Positions 12,480-26,100 of a stretch of 56,450 nt of DNA are shown in pieces. The number at the start of each line of letters is the position of its first letter. Position 1 is the stretch's first letter. Below the pieces are notes generated by a model. The model was not told where the DNA came from and did no database searches. It was given only the letters and a program-made list of their open reading frames with translations. Both the position numbers and the translations under genes were made by a program. Source of the stretch: Welwitschia mirabilis (taxonomy: Eukaryota; Gnetophyta; Gnetopsida; Welwitschiales); contig JBOZIK010000001.1 in NCBI GenBank assembly GCA_051453625.1, positions 141,198,758-141,255,207 on the forward strand. The letters are read 5' to 3'.

Positions 12480-12700
12480 GTCATTAGCTCATATTTCTAC
12501 TATAAGATGTCACTCTTGACTCCCATCTCACCTAATCTTCTATCTATCTTGATCATTGAATCTTGCATAACTTAATTGTTTTTTTCTCAAAGTACTATTT
12601 TCTTTTTATTTAATAATTTTATTGGTTGAGCTAATATAATACAATCAGGAAGAATAGTTATATCTTGATCTAGCATAATCTCTGTTCCATATGAACTTAC
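12480..12700 (-). pseudogene. Chromodomain relic at the end of the gypsy integrase
   Basis: Minus-strand reading in shifting frames gives LDQDITILPD, then a PIKLLNKKKIVL segment and a KTIKLCKIQ segment, then WESRVTSY and finally RVSRRKLLKG. These follow the order of the plant chromovirus integrase tail: the ILDRKEKVLRNKTI-like linker, the VLW-like strand, the TWE core, and the RGRNF-like end just before the polypurine tract. Chromodomains guide integration into heterochromatin by reading methylated histone H3. Several stops and frameshifts make this copy non-functional. Confidence 0.6.
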
Positions 12701-12796
12701 TTTTTTGTAGTAGTGATACGTAGAAATACATTACGCAACATAGACAGCTTGATGGTAGAATTAATTCATAANNNNNNNNNNNNNNNNNNNNNNNNN

Positions 12797-14870
12797 CTAT
12801 GTTAATTGGCATATTCGATTTGTCTATCTTTTACTATCAATAATCTCTTTCTAATCTGCCTCCTGTTTTTCACTAATTTTTGAGTGGATGAAACTCTTAG
12901 TAGTATCTGATATGCTACATCCAATCAAGATACTAGAGTTCTATATACTCTCCCATATAAGGCTTTAAATAGTGCACATCCAATTGAGTCTTAATGGATC
13001 TTATTATATGTAAAATCTCCTGATGGCAAATGACTTACCCAAAAATATCCAATGTCTAAAATGGCCAATCTTAATAAGTATTCTAACATTTGATTTCTTC
13101 TTTTGGTTTTTCTATCTATTTGGGGATGGAATGTTATACTCAAATTCAATTTTATGCCCATATCCTTATGAAAAACTATTCAAAATCTGAATGTAAATTT
13201 ACTATCTCTATTTGTATGAAGATTAAGATTAACAACATTTCTAACATACCCTCTTATACTTCATTTAGTTGTATTAGTTGTTTTCATTAGAAAAAATGTG
13301 CACTCTCAGTTAAAAGATTCACTATGACCAAAACAGAATCACATCTTTTCTTATTTCTAGGAAAAACCATGATAAAACTCACGTCTACCATTTCCCATCT
13401 CTATTTTAGGACATTATAATGATATAGAAGTCCTGCTAGTTATTTATGCTCTGCCTTTACTAACTATAATTCATACACTTGGTTATATAATTAGCTATCT
13501 TTGACTTCATTCCTCATCACCAATAGCACTAACTAATATTCTTCTACATCTTATTAACTCCAGGGTGAACAACATATTTAGTAATATGAAATTCATTAGG
13601 GATTATTTGTTTAATCTTTACCACATCAGCTATTATACTCTTCTCCAACTAATACTTTAATGCATCCTTTAAGATGGTAAATCTTTCCATTCTAGTTTCT
13701 CTAACTCTACTACATAGGGGATAATTTGATTGTGCCTCTTAAACTATTTGTTATAAATTACTATTCACTCTTAAGTTATATATTACATGTTTCCTTTGGA
13801 TTAAAGTATTAGCCACTACACTTGTCTTTCTTGCATCATAGTTTACTATTAGATTATAATCTTGTAGAAATTTCATTAATCTTATTTGTCTAAGATTCAA
13901 ATTAGACTATGTATNNNNNNNNNNNNNNNNNNNNNNNNNNNNNNNNNNNNNNNNNNNNNNNNNNNNNNNNNNNNNNNNNNNNNNNNNNNNNNNNNNNNNN
14001 NNNNNNNNNNNNNNTTTGATTTCTTCTTTTGATATTTCTATCTGTTTGGGGATGGAATGCTATACTCAAATTCAATTTTATGCCCATATCCTTATGAAAA
14101 TCTATCCAAAATCTGAATGTAAATTTACTATCTCTATCTGTATGAAGATTAACAACATTTCTAACATACCCTCTTGTACTTCATTTAGTTGTATTAGTTG
14201 TTGTCATTGGAAAAAATGTGCACTCTCAGTTAAAAGATTTACTATGACCAAAATAAAATCACATCTTTTCTTATTTCTAGGAAACACCATGATAAACCCA
14301 TGTTTACCATTTTCCATCTCTATTTTGGGATATTATAATGATATAGAAGTCATGCTAGGTGTTTATGCTCTGCCTTTACTAACTAATAACTCATACACTT
14401 GGTTATATAGTCAGCTATCTTTGACTTCATTCCTCATTACCAATAGTACTAACTAATATTCTTTTACATCTTATTAACTCCAAGGTGAATGGCATATTTA
14501 GTAATATGAAATTCATTAGGAATTATTTGTTTAATCTTTGCCACATCAAGTACTATAGTCTTCTCCAACTAATACTCCAATTCATCCTTTAAGATGGTAA
14601 ATCTTTCCATCCTAGTTTCTCTAACTCTGCTACATAGGGGATAATTTGATTGTGCCTCTTAAACTATTTGTTATAAATTACTATTCACTGTTAAGTTATA
14701 TATTACATGTTTTCTTTGGATTAAAGTGTTAGCCACTACATTTGTCTTTCTTACATCATAGTTTACTATTAGATTATAATCTTGTAGAAATTTCATTAAT
14801 CCTATTTGTCTAAGATTCAAATTAGACTATGTATGAATATACTTTAGGATCTTATAATCTATACAAATTT
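12797..14870 (-). pseudogene. Gypsy integrase relic (region doubled across a gap)
   Basis: The best-preserved segment reads MGIKLNLSIAFHPQTD at about 14040-14087, matching the GTKLNFSTAFHPQTDGQ block that holds the catalytic glutamate region of gypsy integrases. The same block occurs again at about 13110-13160. Further upstream on the minus strand, WW-GMKSKIANYITKCMNY matches the zinc-finger region (YWWPGMKxDI..YVxxCxxC), with the last cysteine changed to tyrosine. A FLEIRKDVILFW segment matches the FP-TRKGHDSIWV block. The stretches 13080-13914 and 14015-14830 are diverged copies on either side of the 100-N gap, probably one locus assembled twice. Confidence 0.8.
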
Positions 14871-14929
14871 CTATCTATTTGTCATAGAGATAGTACCTCT
14901 AAATTTTCAATGCATGAATACCTACTATT

Positions 14930-15340
14930 AGTTTTAAGTCTTGAATAGGTAATTCTTCTCATGATTCTCTAATTGTTTTGATGCATAGGCTATCACTCTA
15001 TCTTCATGCATTAAAACTAATTCTAATACTTTATCTAAGGTATATATATACNNNATATAAGGCTTATTTAGTTTTAGTATTCTCAAAATAGAAGCTAAGA
15101 CAAAAATTGATTTTAACACTTCAAATGCTTTGTCACATTATTTTGTCCTTTCAAAATATTTATTATTTTTCAATATGAGGTTATAGGATTAAATACCTTA
15201 AAAACATTCTTAATAAATCTTCTATAATATCCTACAAGGCTAAGAAAACCTCTCACTTTTAATATTAATCAAGGTTCATTTCATGTAATAGCTTAAAGCT
15301 TATCTCCATCCACCCTAATACCTTTTTCTAAAATCACATG
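14930..15340 (-). pseudogene. Gypsy RNase H relic
   Basis: The minus strand at 14934-15119 reads LELVLMHEDRVIAYASKQLE followed by NHEKNY, which is the RNase H segment VLMQxxxVIAYASRQLKxHExNYP of plant gypsy polyproteins. It would degrade the RNA strand of the RNA:DNA hybrid. A 3-N gap (15052-15054) and upstream frameshifts interrupt it. It lies in the expected order between RT and integrase. Confidence 0.8.
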
Positions 15341-15539
15341 GCCTAGAAATTNNNNNNNNNNNNNNNNNNNNNNNNNNNNNNNNNNNNNNNNNNNNNNNNN
15401 NNNNNNNNNNNNNNNNNNNNNNNNNNNNNNNNNNNNNNNNNNNNNNNNNNNTTAAAGCTTATCTTCATCCACCCTAATACCTTTTTCTAAAATCACATGG
15501 CCTAGAAATTTAATCTTAGATAACTAATTCTCAAACTTG

Positions 15540-16182
15540 TTAGAATTAGGATAAAAGTGTTCTCTTTATAAGATATCTAGTGCTATTCTTAAATGCTGCT
15601 TGTGTGCTTCTTTCATTGAAAAATACAGTAAAACATCATCAATAATAACCACCACAAAATCATCTAAGTAAGTTCTAAAAATACCACTAATTACTACCAT
15701 GAATGGTGTCAATGCATTAGTAAGGCTNNNNNNNNNNNNNNNNAATTCATAACACCCATACTTAGTTTGAAAAACTATTTTAAAATTGTTTTCTTCCTTG
15801 ATTCTAAGTTGATGAAACCAAGACTTAAGGCCAATTTTAGAAAATATCTTAGAATACTTGAATTGATCAAACAAATCCTCTATTATAAGTAAAGGACAAC
15901 TATTCCACATAGTAACTTTATTTCACATACTATAATTCATACAAAGCCTCAAACTGCCATTCTTCTTCTTGACAAATATTGTAATATACTTGTTCTAATC
16001 AAGCCTTTACATAATAGTACATTTATTTGAGTCTTCAATACCACTAGTTCAATAAGATACATTCTATAGGATGCTCTAAAGATTAATTTGATATCAAGCT
16101 TAAGAGATATATCAAAATATTTGTCTCTACTTAATGGATAACTTGATAATTCTTTAGGAAATAAATCTACATATTTCATCAC
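15540..16182 (-). pseudogene. Gypsy reverse transcriptase relic
   Basis: The minus-strand segment 15949-16182 reads DLFPKELSSYPLSRDKYFDI and a later ASYRMYLIEL, matching the start of the gypsy RT module (VFPEELPGLPPxREIEF ... PYRMAPxEL). The segment 15566-15910 reads IEDLFDQ, FSKIGLKSWFHQLRIKEEN and FVVVIIDDVLLY. The last is the gypsy FIDDILIY catalytic box, with both aspartates kept. A 15-N gap at 15728-15742 removes the MPFGLTNAP area, of which SLTNALTPF remains. Small frameshifts and stops separate the pieces. Confidence 0.9.
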
Positions 16183-16924
16183 AACTGATATGTTTAAAAT
16201 CTTTGACTGAATTAGAGGAAAAATAAGAACCTAATTATTTTAAAGGTTTTTCTTTTCTTCACTTCCTTTATTATTTGCTTATTGCTTATTAGCCTTTTCA
16301 TAGTGGGCTAGATGTAATAGATAGCTTAAGCTTCTCACTACTATAATTTATTACTATAACCTGTTTATCAGCCTTTTCATAGTAAGGCTAGATGTGATGG
16401 GTAGTTTTTGAGATGCCAACTTGACCTATTTAACGCACTTGTGAAGTATATTTTCAGGTACTATTTACAGGTTTTTCCAAGGATTTACACAAATTATACA
16501 AAGCTCCTATGCAGTCTAAAATATGCAATAATACTCCAAATAAGAAGCCATTTTTGAATAAAGAATGATCAAAGAAAAATAATGAAGATATANNNNNNNN
16601 NNNNNNNNNNNNNNNNNNNNNNNNNNNNNNNNNNNNNNNNNNNNNNNNNNNNNNNNNNNNNNNNNNNNNNNNNNNNNNNNNNNNNNNNNNNNAAATAAGA
16701 ACCTGATTATTTCAAAGGTTTTTCTTTTCTTCACTTCCTTTGGTATGTGCTTAGTACTTATTGGGCTTTTCATAGTGGGCTAGATGTGATGGGTAGCTCA
16801 AGCTTCTCACTACTATAATTTAGTACTATGACTCATTTATCAGCCTTTTCATAGTAGGGCTAGATGTGATGGGTAGCTCAAGCTTCTCATTTCTAGCATT
16901 TAGTACTATGACCCGTCTAGAAAA

Positions 16925-17244
16925 GTAATCTATCTAAGCTCTATTTTCTTATAGATAGTTCATGCCTAGAATAAGATCCAAACATACTAATTCCAAAATT
17001 AAAGATTTAATTTAGAATGTATTACCTTCAATAATAATATCACATGTAAGGGTCTCGCTAATAGCCCTAATTGCACTACCATCTAGGAGTTGCATAACCA
17101 CCCCATTCTCATTTTTTAGCATTATAAATACCTTTTGAGAGATTAAAAGAAATATAAAAGAATCCATTACTCCTGGGTCTAATAAAATTCTAATAGGAAC
17201 ATTAAAAAGAGAACCTATAGTTTCTAAGAATACTAATGGCTAAG
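16925..17244 (-). pseudogene. Gypsy retropepsin (aspartic protease) relic
   Basis: The minus strand reads ILLDPGVMDSFI, then VVMQLLDGSAIRAISETL, then LILELVCLDLILGMNYL and RAxIDYFSRRV. These match the plant gypsy protease pattern of LIDSGASHSFI, a central beta region, and the DVILGMDWL flap and end followed by HRAxIDCxxxxV. The active-site triad DSG reads DPG here, so the enzyme would be dead. It is directly followed (upstream in the element) by a 10-N gap and the nested LTR. Confidence 0.7.
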
Positions 17245-17254
17245 NNNNNNNNNN

Positions 17255-18967
17255 GTATTTCTTGGATATTAATTCTATCATATCCCATATTTTGTAAACC
17301 TTATTTACCAAAATATTAAGTATATTAAGCTTTCAATGAAATGATTAATTATTCTTATTTAAATTCCTTATCAAAATAAGATGTCATCTTAAATTAACCT
17401 TAGTTTGTAATCTTTATAATTTACCATTAAAATGATAAAAATTATGTTAAAAGGTTTTTATGAGAAAATCTATTCAAAGATTTAAAATTAGATAACTCCA
17501 TTATGTGAGGAATTAAAATCACATGACAATACTAATAAATTAAAAATTTCAAGAGGACATAATAATATATTTTTAACCTTATTTACTCATTTAGATTCTT
17601 CATAAATGTTACAGGTGTGTTATATTATGAATAAGTATTTTATTTCTTATGTTATGTGATTGATAGATTTTATGCATTTTGAAATCAATGAGCATTTAAA
17701 CAAGTACATGCACTCTTACCTAGAACCAAGAATGATAAATGAGTAGATTTACTCTATCATAACTTTCATATTCTTGAGATGTGTGAGGGAACTTGATTCA
17801 TAGCATATTCATTACTTTTCTCATTAGAATTGAAGAGTTTGTCTCATTGTGCCATATGATAATTTTAAGATTTGTGCATTAATTCTTTTGATGCATGTAT
17901 TAAATGAAATAAACTTATTTATAAACCTNNNNNNNNNNNNNNNNNNNNNNNNNNNNNNNNNNNNNNNNNNNNNNNNNNNNNNNNNNNNNNNNNNNNNNNN
18001 NNNNNNNNNNNNNNNNNNNNNNNNNNNNNNNNNNNNNNNNNNNNNNNNNNNNNNNNNNNNNNNNNNNNNNNNNNNNNNNNNNNNNNNNNNNNNNNNNNNN
18101 NNNNNNNNNNNNNNNNNNNNNNNNNNNNNNNNNNNNNNNNNNNNNNNNNNNNNNNNNNNNNNNNNNNNNNNNNNTCTCTCTCTCTCTCTCTCTCACACTC
18201 TCACACACACACACTTTTTTTCTCTCTTTCTTTTATTTTCTTGCTTATGGAGCTTGAAGCTTAGAAGCTTAAAGCTAAGAAACGCATTAATCTTCAACTA
18301 TGAAGGTCTAACTAATCTCCCCAAATAAGCTCTTTACTCTTATTATCCATATAATATCTTTTCTCTATTGGACTGATGTGGTATTATACTAGGAAATTAT
18401 TTANNNNNNNNNNNNNNNNNNNNNNNNNNNNNNNNNNNNNNNNNNNNNNNNNNNNNNNNNNNNNNNNNNNNNNNNNNNNNNNNNNNNNNNNNNNNNNNNN
18501 NNNCTTATGGAGCTTGAAGCTTAGAAGCTTAAAGCTAAGAAACTCTTGGGCTTAGATCTTCATTAATCTTCAACTATCAAGGTCTAACTAATCTTCCCAA
18601 ATAAGCTCTTTACTCTTATTATCCATATAATCTCTTTTCTCTATTGGAATTATGTGGTATTTCACTAGGAAATTATTTATGGCTTTTATGCAATTATGTC
18701 TTAAAATATTATTCCTTCCCATTGGCTATCACTAAGACATTATAGTGAGATATGAGGGGTTTCCTATACTTGGTGGTAGATGATTACTAATGGATGATTA
18801 TGGCCAAGTAACCCAAGGGTTCATTATTTAAAAAATAAAAAAGAAAACATAGATTTATTTTAGTATTATATTTTTTATCTATTATGTATTAGAACCATCT
18901 TATTAGAGGTAAAGTTTGATCCTCAAAAATCTCTCTAGGCTGGTACTCTTTCATGGAAATCCCAACA
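17255..18967 (-). mobile_element. LTR-like repeat nested between gypsy gag and protease
   Basis: On the minus strand it begins TGTTGGGATTTCC at 18967, a typical LTR terminus, and runs to about 17255. It is the inverted relative of 1-1643. It lies where gypsy gag and protease should be adjacent, so it came in later. Two gaps (246 N and 100 N) and a flank repeat (18235-18403 against 18504-18680) inflate its length. No internal coding region is clearly attached to it. Confidence 0.55.
18175..18214 (+). repeat. Microsatellite (TC)n(AC)n
   Basis: A run of TC dinucleotides changes into CACAC repeats next to a 246-N gap. The gap probably reflects the difficulty of assembling this simple repeat. It lies inside the nested LTR. 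Confidence 0.9.
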
Positions 18968-21692
18968 CTCATAATAAATGGTTCTTTGTAAATTGATCTT
19001 ATTTTTGTTTCTATAATGATTTTTCCTATAATTAATTTTTATTTTTATAAATAATTAGTTATTATATCCATTATTTTAATGATCTAAATTATTGTTTAAC
19101 TAGTTGTAAAAACTTGATCATATTTTTGTTATGGCAAAAATTAAATTTCTAGAATACAAGCATAGGATAAAAACATCATATCTTATTAGTTAGTACGTAT
19201 AAATTAATGAAATTTTTTTATAAGTTTAGGATTTCATCATGAACACGAAAACATCAAAACAATAATTTTTCTAATGGGTTATTATTTTAGAAAATATATT
19301 AATTAAAATACATTAGAAAATAAATGCAAAATATAGTAATAAATTAATTTACATTTTTATACCAATCTATTAATATATCTATAAACTTAAGCACTCTAAA
19401 TTATAAGAAATTAAATAATCTTTCCAAAACATCTTAAATCATTTAAAAACTTAAAGTATTTTGAAAGTTATGATCATTTTAATGTAGTGCAGTAGGATTG
19501 TAATTTTAGAAAATTTGATAGCTTTTAACCTAAAATGGTAACTTTAGAAATAATACTTGTAGAATTCTAAGATAGTTTAAGTTACATTTTAAAAACCTAT
19601 TATGTATCTAGTTTCTGGGAAACTACTAAAATTTATTTTTTCTTTATAATTAATTAATTATTAATTTTTAAGTATGATGTCTCCTTAGAGCTCAAAAATG
19701 TTATAATTAATGTTTAAAATTATAGAAACATTATTACATAAATTTTTTAGGAAAATTTATAATATAACATATTTCTTTATTAGTAAATTTAATTTATATT
19801 ACATATAAGTAGTATTTATTGATAGAAATACCTCTTTTACCNNNNNNNNNNNNNNNNNNNNNNNNNNNNNNNNNNNNNNNNNNNNNNNNNNNNNNNNNNN
19901 NNNNNNNNNNNNNNNNNNNNNNNNNNNNNNNNNNNNNNNNNNNNNNNNNNNNNNNNNNNNNNNNNNNNNNNNNNNNNNNNNNNNNNNNNNNNNNNNNNTT
20001 TCTAAGAAACTACTAAAATTTATTTTTTCTTCATAATTAATTAATTATTGATTTTCAAGTATGATGTCTCCTTAGAGATCAAAAATGTTATAATTAATGT
20101 TTGAAATTATAGAAACATTATTACACAATTTTTTTAGGAAAATTTAGAATATAACCTATGTTTTTATTAGTAAATTTAATTTAGATTACCTATAAGTAGT
20201 ATTTATTTATAGAAATACCTCTTTTACCCTTTTTATTTAGCTTACCTTGAATGTGCATGCTTGTAAGAGTTTTTATTTTAGTAGTTCAAGTAACATAAGT
20301 AGCCTCTACCTTATCAATTTGTTTATTTAACTTATAATGTAGCCATATGAATATTAAATAAAGATTTATATCTTAACAATTATGCTTGAGCTATGCTTTC
20401 TTTTGTTTAACTTTTTTGCACCAATCCATGGAGATTGTCATATGAGCATGNNNNNNNNNNNNNNNNNNNNNNNNNNNNNNNNNNNNNNNNNNNNNNNNNN
20501 NNNNNNNNNNNNNNNNNNTATTAATAAAAGAAAAAAAATAGTTTCATTATTTAGGTAAAAAAGAAAAGAATACTTCCTTTATTTAGATTTTTATTATTAT
20601 AATCTTGAAAATAAAAATATTCTTGTATGCTTGCTTTCTTTTTATAGTTGTTTCCATAAAATGAACTAAATAAGGATTAGAATTATTTTAACTAGGTAAA
20701 TAATTCATAAAGTATCCATATTAGTTAAAATTATTTACATGCATTCGTATGGTGTATTTATCGAACATGACTAAATTAAGATAATTCTAATAACATTAAT
20801 TCTCATACTTGGATTTCATCATCAAAGTGTGTTGCATTGAATTTTTTTAATAATACCCTTCTGGAAATGATTTACTCACCATTTTCCTATACTATCCATG
20901 TATGAACTTACTTTGAGTTAATATCTCAAGCCCTTAGCATCGATGAATCATGTTACACCATCTGGAGATGCTTCAAGGAAGTGGGAATCATTTATAAGCA
21001 TGCATCCATCTTACATACTACCTGTTACCTNNNNNNNNNNNNNNNNNNNNNNNNNNNNNNNNNNNNNNNNNNNNNNNNNNNNNNNNNNNNNNNNNNNNNN
21101 NNNNNNNNNNNNNNNNNNNNNNNNNNNNNNATCTTGAAAATAAAAATGTTCTTGTATGCTTGCTTTCTTTTTATGTTTGTTTCCATAAAATGAACTAAAT
21201 AATGATTAGAATTATTATAACTAGGTAAATAATTTATAAAGTGTCCATATTAGTTAAAATTATTTGCATGCATTTCTATGGTGTATTTATCAAACATGAC
21301 CAAATTAAGATAATTCTAATAACATTAATTCCCATACTTGAATTTCATCATCAAAGTGTGTTGCATTGAATTTTTTTAATAATACCCTTCTAGAAGTGAT
21401 TTACTCACCACTTTCCTATACTATCCATGTATGAACTTACTTTGAGTTAATATCTCAAGCCTTTAGCATCAATGAATCATGTTACACCATATGGAGATGC
21501 TTCAAGGAAGTGAGAATCGTTTATAAGCATGCATCCACCTCACATACTACCTATTACCTGTATTAGGGGTATATCAAGGTAAAGTGAAAGCCTATAGAGT
21601 TAAGCCTAGTCATGTTTGTATAGTTTAAAATCTGAAGTAAAACCAAGTCATGTCTAGAGGTTGATTAGATATCGATTTGGAATGTCATTAAT
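18968..21692. other. AT-rich remainder of the nested insertion, no gene recognised
   Basis: The stretch 19600-19841 is repeated as 19999-20230 across a 157-N gap, and 20520-21030 is repeated as 21131-21560 across a 100-N gap. The segment at about 20205-20310 is similar to 44732-44830, which lies just upstream of a copia protease on the minus strand, so part of this insertion may derive from a copia gag end. No frame of useful length survives. Confidence 0.4.
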
Positions 21693-22126
21693 NNNNNNNN
21701 NNNNNNNNNNNNNNNNNNNNNNNNNNNNNNNNNNNNNNNNNNNNNNNNNNNNNNNNNNNNNNNNNNNNNNNNNNNNNNNNNNNNNNNNNNNNNNNNNNNN
21801 NNNNNNNNNNNNNNNNNNNNNNNNNNNNNNNNNNNNNNNNNNNNNNNNNNNNNNNNNNNNNNNNNNNNNNNNNNNNNNNNNNNNNNNNNNNNNNNNNNNN
21901 NNNNNNNNNNNNNNNNNNNNNNNNNNNNNNNNNNNNNNNNNNNNNNNNNNNNNNNNNNNNNNNNNNNNNNNNNNNNNNNNNNNNNNNNNNNNNNNNNNNN
22001 NNNNNNNNNNNNNNNNNNNNNNNNNNNNNNNNNNNNNNNNNNNNNNNNNNNNNNNNNNNNNNNNNNNNNNNNNNNNNNNNNNNNNNNNNNNNNNNNNNNN
22101 NNNNNNNNNNNNNNNNNNNNNNNNNN

Positions 22127-23102
22127 TATAATTTTTAATAGTATGAGGTCCTTCACAATTATAACATCTAGTCCTTCCATGGTTATAAGCTTTAGTTCTT
22201 GTGGTAGGCATAGCCTTTGATGGTGCTAATGGTGTTGTTCCTCTTTCGTAGTATTTTCTTGTATTCATTTCATTAACAGTTTCTAACTTGTGCTAACCTA
22301 TGCCTTTGGCTACTTTCACACTTCTCAATAAGGTCTATTTCTTGCTTCAATTCCTCTCTGCTCTTATGGATTTTATCATTTGTATTAAAAATTTTTGCTA
22401 TTACTCCATAACTCCTTATCAAGCCTAGCCTTCCTTAAGGCTCTACAAACATATTAGGTTGGAATAGCTTAATATTTCTCTAAATTCCAGGATGTAGACC
22501 AGTCACTAGTCTTCATATCTTTACTACTTTAATTCTAGCTATCTCTGATACATAACTTAGTAGTCTTATAAACTTGTTTTAATATTAATCCACTATCATC
22601 GATAATTATCTAAGGTTGTAAAGTACTGCAATATGTACCTAGCTCAGAATCATTTTTAAAATCCTCCCAAAATAAATGATTAGAAAAAGTGGGTTGCAGC
22701 TTCTCTGCATCCCACCATAAAGTTGTATTCTTTATAAGTTGGTTTACAACTAGGATTGTCTTTTTATTTAATGTGAATTAAATAGTTTTAATTCCCTATT
22801 TATAGAAATTTCCTAAACCTCCACTTCTATTACATTATCAGATCCTTTAAAGATTAGTGTATTTATGAACTTAAACTATATCATTAGTTTCCAAGTTACA
22901 TCTTCTCTATGCCTATCATTACTCTTATCTTGAAGTTCATCCACTAAATGATTCACAACAGTCACCAAGGATCTCACATCTATGAGAGGTAATACTACCA
23001 CTCTTGGGATCATCGGTCAATCGTGTCAATTGCTAGTATGAATAAACAAGATAAATACTCTATATAATTTCTCATATTAAAACTAACCAACATCACAACA
23101 AA
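22127..23102 (-). pseudogene. Gypsy gag relic with zinc knuckle
   Basis: At 22127-22170 the minus strand reads CYNCEGPHTIKNY, the knuckle of plant chromovirus gag (CxxCxGPHxxxxC) with its last cysteine changed to tyrosine. The sequence upstream is rich in basic and Ser/Thr residues (KAMPTTRTKAYNHGRTR). The rest of gag up to the PBS is eroded by stops. A 434-N gap (21693-22126) hides the gag-protease junction. The N-terminal part near 22970-23100 is repeated after the 100-N gap as 23562-23700. Confidence 0.75.
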
Positions 23103-23104
23103 GC

Positions 23105-23116
23105 CCTCTGATACCA
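23105..23116 (-). other. Primer-binding site of the gypsy element
   Basis: The minus strand reads TGGTATCAGAGG a few bases after the LTR end at 23120. The first eleven bases equal the initiator-Met tRNA complement TGGTATCAGAG used by most plant LTR retrotransposons. Confidence 0.75.
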
Positions 23117-23119
23117 AAA

Positions 23120-26100
23120 TGTAGTGTCCACTTTTAACACTCAGTAGTATAAACAAAACATAAACTTTACTAACAAAATGATAATGTCATAGTGTAAAAA
23201 TTTCCAAAAGTCATATTTTAATTGACCAGTAATTACATATACATTTTGTTGGAAGATGAATAGATTCATAATGTATTAAACTTAGATTTAAAAAATTGCT
23301 ATGGCTAAGGCAAATATAATGGGCTAATGTTCAACTTGTCTTATTATAATGTATTAAAGTTCTCCCTTTTATTTACTTATACACAAAAAAAGGGTCTAAG
23401 CAAAATCAATACTATAACATGATATTAGGGATAAATAAAAGTCATCACTAAATAGATAAAANNNNNNNNNNNNNNNNNNNNNNNNNNNNNNNNNNNNNNN
23501 NNNNNNNNNNNNNNNNNNNNNNNNNNNNNNNNNNNNNNNNNNNNNNNNNNNNNNNNNNNNNTCTTACATCTAGAAGAGGTGATACCACTCTTCATAAATG
23601 CATTGGTCAATCCTGCCAATTGCTAATATGAATAATCAAGATGAATACTACATATAAATTTCACCATATTAAAACTAACCAACATCACAACCTAATTCTT
23701 AAATATCAAAATGTAATGTTTATTATAATTATTTAATAGTATAATGAAATCATAAACATTTACTTGTGAGTTAATGATGTCATGAACATATCTCTGATAG
23801 TGCAATATAATACCTAATAGTTTAGCCTATCTATGATATAGTTTTAATATAAAATTTTCCAAGTTTCATATTGTAGTTGAGTACCAAATTATATATCCTT
23901 TACTAAAGATGTATAAGCTCATAATATCTTAAGCATAGATTAGATATTACAATTCTCAAGCCAATTATAATGGATTAATAATTAGTTTTACCTAATACAT
24001 AAATAAGAGATTGTAGACTTATATATAATAGGGTATGATGCACATGCTTTTTTAGTTAATCATAACTAAGGGAAATAAATACATAATACTTAGATATTTT
24101 CTTTAGTAGGTCATACTCTAATATTCTCATATTTCATTAATATAAGAATAATATCTATAATAATCACTACTACTACTAATAAGATAAATTTAAGAAATGA
24201 TTAAACAAAAAATTTATATTTAATAATGTAATCAAAATATATTTATATATTCTAACATAAAATAAGTATCATTCTCTAGACTCAAACATGTGACTTTCTA
24301 TCTTCCATCTTAATCTCATCATTATAATTGCTTAAGCTATAATGCCAACTAGAAGTTATTTATTTAAAATTTTCATATAAGGTAACTTCTCAATTAAATT
24401 CATAGCTACACATGAAAGGGAAAGAAATCATGGTTTTTAAAATAGGGAGAAATCTAAGCATCTTTATTATTATTTAAGGTTTTATAACTACATGAGCACT
24501 AAGGATTTCATGACATCCATAGTGTGTATCTAGAATGACATTTTTACTAGCATATATACTATGTATATTGTGATACATCTATGCATCACACAGAAGGGAA
24601 GGGATAAGTATTATCAGTGGATGGAGGGAAAGTTGCATTGACTATGTGTGGTTTAACTAGAGGGGAGATGAAAGAAAGTGCAAATTGATAAAAAGGAATA
24701 ACTATAACAAAATTGTAAAGGGACATTATTAGTTCAAAAATTTTATGCTATAAGAGGGAGAGGAGTATCTTATTTGCTGTAATAGAAGAAGAAACACATT
24801 AGCAACTACATGGTAGTGTGCACAAAGGGAATTAAGATATACATGGGAGTGGAAAGGAGATCCATTGGCTAAATGTCTAAATGCTAGTAGTTGCATGTAT
24901 GGCACGAGGATTGAGGAAAGATAACTAAGTAGTTTACCTAGCATATTAATGAAATCATAAAGATAATTGATGTGCAATTCAGCTGATAGCTTGGATCAAG
25001 GAACATGCTGATCTTTTGTGGTTATATCCTTGTCACTTAGGTTAAAAAAATTCAAAAAAAAAATTCACATATCATGATAAATCATGAAGGAAGTACAAGT
25101 AACTATAAGGTGGATGATTGACATAGTAAGTGTTAGAAAGATAGTGCATGGGAAGACATGCAAAGGAGAATTGAGTGAATAGGAGATTCTTTAAGGACTT
25201 CCTTTAGTTAGGGAGTATGACAAAATTTAAGGTGGCGACTAGTAGGAAAACATGTGGAGGGAATAGAAAATTTAGTGAGATAGGAAAAAGAGTAAAGTAA
25301 TGGCTCATATTTTCATCTAATAATGTTGTTTATAGATAGTGAAAAGTTAAAGGGGAAATCACTTAAATAATTCTTACATAACTTCTTTGGATTCACTAAG
25401 GAAGATCCACATGGATACCTTTTAAGGGTTCATTAGTCATGCTAGTGCTCAATTTTTTATTACTTTAAATGCATACCATTTTTTATGATAAAGTGTCCAT
25501 ATAAAGAGGCAATCTTTATTAATAAATCATAGGACAAATTTTTTACTATAAATTTTAAAGGTTATTTCTAGTATTCTATTCCATTTATGATAGGCAATTA
25601 ATACTTTTATAAGAATAGGGCATAAACTTTACAAGGAGGAGGTTTTAAACTCTGAACTTCCTACTAAACAACTAGTAAACTTAACCATCTATGCTAAGGC
25701 AACACTTGAGGATAAATTTAAACTAAATAAAAGAAAAAATATTATAAGGCTATAAGTTATTAAAAAACTAATGGCTTAAGGTATGAACCATTAATAATAA
25801 ATTTATAAAGCATATATACACTTTTCACAAATAACTTTCATACAAAAATGGAGAGAGTAACCAAGACATTTATAATAGTTTCATAAGAGACAAGTAATCA
25901 CATAATATATATAACTATAAATATCTCATAATGCTTTTTACTATTAGTAAGGATAAACTTGAGTGTGACAACTGACTAATATCATTTTAACTAAAATAGA
26001 TATTACAAATATCCAGTACACATAAAGTACTTTAAATATAACTAATATAATTAATGCCATAATTGAAATATAATAAATTAACTACATCATATTAATGTAA

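Noticed and set aside
13080-14830. Apparent tandem duplication of the gypsy integrase
   Set aside because: The two copies are separated by exactly 100 N, as at 21 other places, so an assembly overlap is more likely than a real duplication.
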